Below, piece by piece: positions 52,328-55,596 of a stretch of DNA of 55,596 bases. Source of the stretch: Burkholderiaceae bacterium (GTDB taxonomy: Bacteria > Pseudomonadota > Gammaproteobacteria > Burkholderiales > Burkholderiaceae); assembly GCA_947449305.1 (NCBI GenBank), contig CANFRA010000006.1, forward strand, positions 1-55,596, written 5' to 3'. How positions within the stretch are numbered: the first letter of the stretch is position 1; every line of letters begins with the position of its first letter. A program made the position numbers and the translations under genes. The notes under the pieces are model-generated. The model did no database searches and had not been told where the DNA came from. It worked only from the letters and a program-made list of their open reading frames with translations.

Positions 52328-53324
52328 GACCGATACCAAGACGACTGTAGAGCTTCGTCAAGACCTCAGCTACGACGCAACTCGTAAACAAAAGTCGAGT
52401 GAGAAGACTGCGCGTATTCCGATCAAGATTATTCCGCTGGTAGAGGTTCTGAAAAAACCAGACTGGATTCGGGTAAAGGCTGCCTCTGGAAATTCTCGCT
52501 TTAATGAGATCAAAAAGATCCTCCGTGAAAATGAACTCGTCACTGTTTGTGAAGAGGCAAGTTGCCCTAATATTGGCGAGTGTTTTGGTAAAGGTACCGC
52601 TACCTTCATGATCATGGGTGATAAGTGCACCCGTCGTTGCCCCTTCTGCGATGTGGGCCACGGTAGACCAGATCCACTCGATCAAAAAGAGCCAGCTAAC
52701 TTAGCGCGCACCATTGCCGCCCTGAAATTAAATTATGTAGTGATTACTAGCGTGGATCGTGATGACTTGCGCGACGGTGGCGCAATGCATTACGTCGATT
52801 GCATTTCTCAATCACGCGATCTCTCGCCTAGTACCCGTATTGAAGTTCTAGTTCCAGACTTCCGTGGGCGCTTAGATAAGGCATTAGATATTTTTGCTGA
52901 GCATGCGCCCAATGGTTTGCCAGATGTTATGAATCACAATCTAGAAACTGTGCCACGTCTCTATAAAGAAGCCAGACCAGGTGCTGACTATCTACATTCC
53001 TTAAAACTTTTGAAACACTTCAAGGAACGCTTTCCCCATATTCCGACCAAGAGCGGCTTGATGGTTGGCCTTGGTGAAACAGATGAAGAAATTCTAGAAG
53101 TAATGCAGGATATGCGTGAGCACAATATCAATATGCTCACGATTGGTCAGTACCTTGCTCCATCAGGCCACCACCTCCCGGTGAGGCGCTATGTGCATCC
53201 TGATGTTTTCAAGATGTTTGAAGAAAAGGCATACGCTATGGGCTTCTCCCATGCCGCAGTTGGCGCAATGGTGCGCTCTAGCTACCATGCCGATCAACAA
53301 GCTCATGGAGCGGGTATTGTTTAG
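52314..53324 (+). CDS. lipA: lipoyl synthase
   Basis: [36 protein letters not shown] radical-SAM and auxiliary cluster motifs. Confidence 0.96.
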   Translation: MTTNKTDTKTTVELRQDLSYDATRKQKSSEKTARIPIKIIPLVEVLKKPDWIRVKAASGNSRFNEIKKILRENELVTVCEEASCPNIGECFGKGTATFMIMGDKCTRRCPFCDVGHGRPDPLDQKEPANLARTIAALKLNYVVITSVDRDDLRDGGAMHYVDCISQSRDLSPSTRIEVLVPDFRGRLDKALDIFAEHAPNGLPDVMNHNLETVPRLYKEARPGADYLHSLKLLKHFKERFPHIPTKSGLMVGLGETDEEILEVMQDMREHNINMLTIGQYLAPSGHHLPVRRYVHPDVFKMFEEKAYAMGFSHAAVGAMVRSSYHADQQAHGAGIV

Positions 53325-53898
53325 AGTCTGCAAGGCTGGTGTACTGCTAGCGGGAGCGATTCTTTTAATAGCCTGTAGCCCCAAGTTAGATTGGCGCACT
53401 GTGCAGTCACCGCAAGAGAGATATACCGCTTTATTTCCAGGTAAGCCAGATAAAATAGAGCGCCGCATTCCTTATCAGGAGCAAGAGTTTCAACAAACGC
53501 TCGAGGCAGTAAAAATCGATGATGATATTTACTCTATTAGCTCGATACAAGTACCAGCCAATCAAGCTTCAGCAACAGAGAAAATTATTATGCAGCTAAA
53601 AAATAATTTACTCGAGAGAGCTAAAGTCTCTGGTGGCATAGTGGCCGAAGAAAATGCAAGCTATCTTGCAAGTAATCGTCAGCGACTACCAACGACAGAT
53701 TACTTCATCACCTTTAAATCAAATGGTAAAGCCCAGCAACAAATGAAAGTACGTTGGATCACGCGGCAAGCGAGCAATGGAGATGCGTGGATTTATCAAG
53801 TATCGGTACTGCATGCAAGCGCTAATACTGATGATGCAAAAACACGGCTATCTAAAGAAGAGTACGCTAACTTTTTTAATGAGTTTTTTCCAGAGTAG
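53287..53898 (+). CDS. putative lipoprotein of unknown function
   Basis: lipobox-like [27 protein letters not shown] opens in lipA 3' end; start inferred at ATG 53287 or 53302. Confidence 0.65.
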   Translation: MPINKLMERVLFRVCKAGVLLAGAILLIACSPKLDWRTVQSPQERYTALFPGKPDKIERRIPYQEQEFQQTLEAVKIDDDIYSISSIQVPANQASATEKIIMQLKNNLLERAKVSGGIVAEENASYLASNRQRLPTTDYFITFKSNGKAQQQMKVRWITRQASNGDAWIYQVSVLHASANTDDAKTRLSKEEYANFFNEFFPE

Positions 53899-54133
53899 CC
53901 ACCTTAGCTTCTAGCGCCTCTAATTTCTCCCTAGTTTTAGCGAGAACTTTAGCTTGTAGCTCAAACTCTTCACGAGTAACCAAATCCATTTTTTGAAAAC
54001 CTTGGTTCATCATTGCACGAACATTCTTTTCAATTTCTTGTGCTGGTGAATTCCGAATAGCATCACCCACCTTGTTTTGCATATCACTAGCGATACGTTG
54101 AATTTGTTCGAGGATTTCGCCTGGCTTTTGCAT
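53876..54133 (-). CDS. ubiK: UbiK-type accessory factor (ubiquinone biosynthesis)
   Basis: [82 protein letters not shown]. Confidence 0.85.
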   Translation of the reverse strand: MQKPGEILEQIQRIASDMQNKVGDAIRNSPAQEIEKNVRAMMNQGFQKMDLVTREEFELQAKVLAKTREKLEALEAKVATLEKTH

Positions 54134-54201
54134 GATGGGGACTCGCAGTTCTATGAAAAGTTGCATAAAAGACACATATTGATATTTTATGTTGGGTGGC
54201 T

Positions 54202-54244
54202 AAAAATGGGCAAAAAGGCCAAAAATAGCCTGAAAAGATCAAAA
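54202..54244. promoter_or_regulatory. phased A-tracts (predicted intrinsically curved DNA)
   Basis: A-runs at 54202-54206, 54212-54216, 54221-54225, 54233-54236, 54241-54244, about 8-12 bp periodicity. Confidence 0.5.
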
Positions 54245-54268
54245 TTCACACACATGGTGCAATATGAA

Positions 54269-54283
54269 GCACCAAAAAAGTGC
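54269..54283. promoter_or_regulatory. NtrC-like dyad GCAC-N7-GTGC upstream of porin/PII genes
   Basis: GCACcaaaaaaGTGC matches NtrC dyad spacing; also part of TGGTGC-N8-GCACCA (54255-54274). Confidence 0.3.
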
Positions 54284-54396
54284 AAGTGCCTTATTTAGGG
54301 GATTTATGACAAATCCATGAATGCCCAAACCATCAATATCGCTTCATGCATTAAGCATTCACCCCATTTTTTATTACAACCAGTAAGGAGTAACAC

Positions 54397-55302
54397 ATGA
54401 AAACTATTCAAAAATCAGCTCTCGCGCTAGCCGCTTCAAGCTTGTTGGCTACTACCGCTTTTGCACAAACAGCCCCTGCAGCAGAGGCTCCAGAAGCCAG
54501 TCCGATCACAGCTAACGTAACAGTAACTAACGACTATCGCTATCGTGGTATCAGCCAGTCTAATTTCAAGCCAGCGATTCAAGGTGGTTTTGATTACGCT
54601 CACGAAAGTGGTTTCTATATTGGTAACTGGAATAGCTCAATTAGCTGGATTGGTGATCAATATACAAATAACGGTGGCTTCACTGGTAGAGGTAATACTG
54701 GTACGAGCGTTTCAGCACCAATCGAGATGGATTTCTATGCTGGCTTTAAGAAGGAGTTTATTGGTGAAGGCTTTGCCAGTGATTTAGGTTTATTGCAGTA
54801 CTACTATCCAACATCAGGCATTCCTAATACTGCTGGATTTACTGCCAATCCAAACACAACTGAAATTTATGCAGCTCAAAACTTCACATTTGGTCCTATA
54901 ACTGGTTTTGCAAAAGTATCTTACGCACTCACCACATTATTTGGAGTAGTTAATTCAACTGGTTCTTACTATCCAGACTTGACTGTGAATTATGACACTG
55001 GAATTTGGGGCTTAGCTCTCAATGGGCACGTTGGCTATCAATATGTTGCAGGTAATGTGAAGAATGGTTCAAGCAATTGGGTTGGCGCCACTATTCCAAA
55101 TGGAACAAGCAATAGTAGTTTAGCCAGCTATACCGACTGGAAATTAGGCGTTACAAAAGACTTTGGCGGTGGTTTATCAGCTAACGCTTCTTATGTTGGT
55201 ACAAATGCAGCGACCTACAAAGGTGCTTACTCATACTCTAGCCCAAGCGGTGCTAACTTAGGCCGTGCTGGCGCTCTTGTATCGCTTACCAAAACTTTCT
55301 AA
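54397..55302 (+). CDS. TorF family putative porin (outer-membrane beta-barrel)
   Basis: signal peptide ALALAASSLLATTAFAQ; NVTVTNDYRYRGISQSNFKPAIQGGFDYAHESGFYIGNW. Confidence 0.88.
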   Translation: MKTIQKSALALAASSLLATTAFAQTAPAAEAPEASPITANVTVTNDYRYRGISQSNFKPAIQGGFDYAHESGFYIGNWNSSISWIGDQYTNNGGFTGRGNTGTSVSAPIEMDFYAGFKKEFIGEGFASDLGLLQYYYPTSGIPNTAGFTANPNTTEIYAAQNFTFGPITGFAKVSYALTTLFGVVNSTGSYYPDLTVNYDTGIWGLALNGHVGYQYVAGNVKNGSSNWVGATIPNGTSNSSLASYTDWKLGVTKDFGGGLSANASYVGTNAATYKGAYSYSSPSGANLGRAGALVSLTKTF

Positions 55303-55315
55303 TTTCCACCTCTGA

Positions 55316-55596
<281 letters not shown>

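Noticed and set aside
54077-54298. 73-aa plus-strand ORF between ubiK and the porin
   Set aside because: Antisense to the ubiK 5' end and then runs through phased A-tracts; low-complexity lysine-rich reading, no family.

Overview
The 55.6 kb window looks like ordinary chromosomal DNA from a Polynucleobacter-like betaproteobacterium (Burkholderiales). This placement is inferred from gene content and order and was not tested by a search. It is densely packed with about 57 recognisable housekeeping genes: dksA, argB, slmA, metX-metW, xth, pyrE, dapF, two LpxL-type acyltransferases, metK, ahcY, metF, cca, folB, ttcA, glmU-glmS, an RND efflux operon, a split metH, argS, dsbA, a cfa/DUF1365/FAD-oxidoreductase cluster, coaX-birA, lipB-lipA, ubiK, a TorF-type porin and a truncated PII gene. 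I saw no phage, transposon, CRISPR, tRNA or rRNA, and no clearly new protein system. The most interesting material is regulatory and lies in the SAM/SAH-cycle region at 9.3-10.9 kb. It comprises (i) a SAH riboswitch upstream of ahcY whose alternative pairings around the ribosome-binding site can be read directly, (ii) a perfect 30-bp palindrome abutting that riboswitch and overlapping a possible -10 element, and (iii) a structured metK leader that matches no SAM riboswitch I recognise. Other points are phased A-tracts with an NtrC-like dyad upstream of the porin-PII genes, competing hairpins upstream of the efflux operon, basic low-complexity tails on DksA, GlmU and a PhaM-like protein, and extreme gene compaction (shared 4-nt stop codons, an 8-bp divergent start-start spacer).
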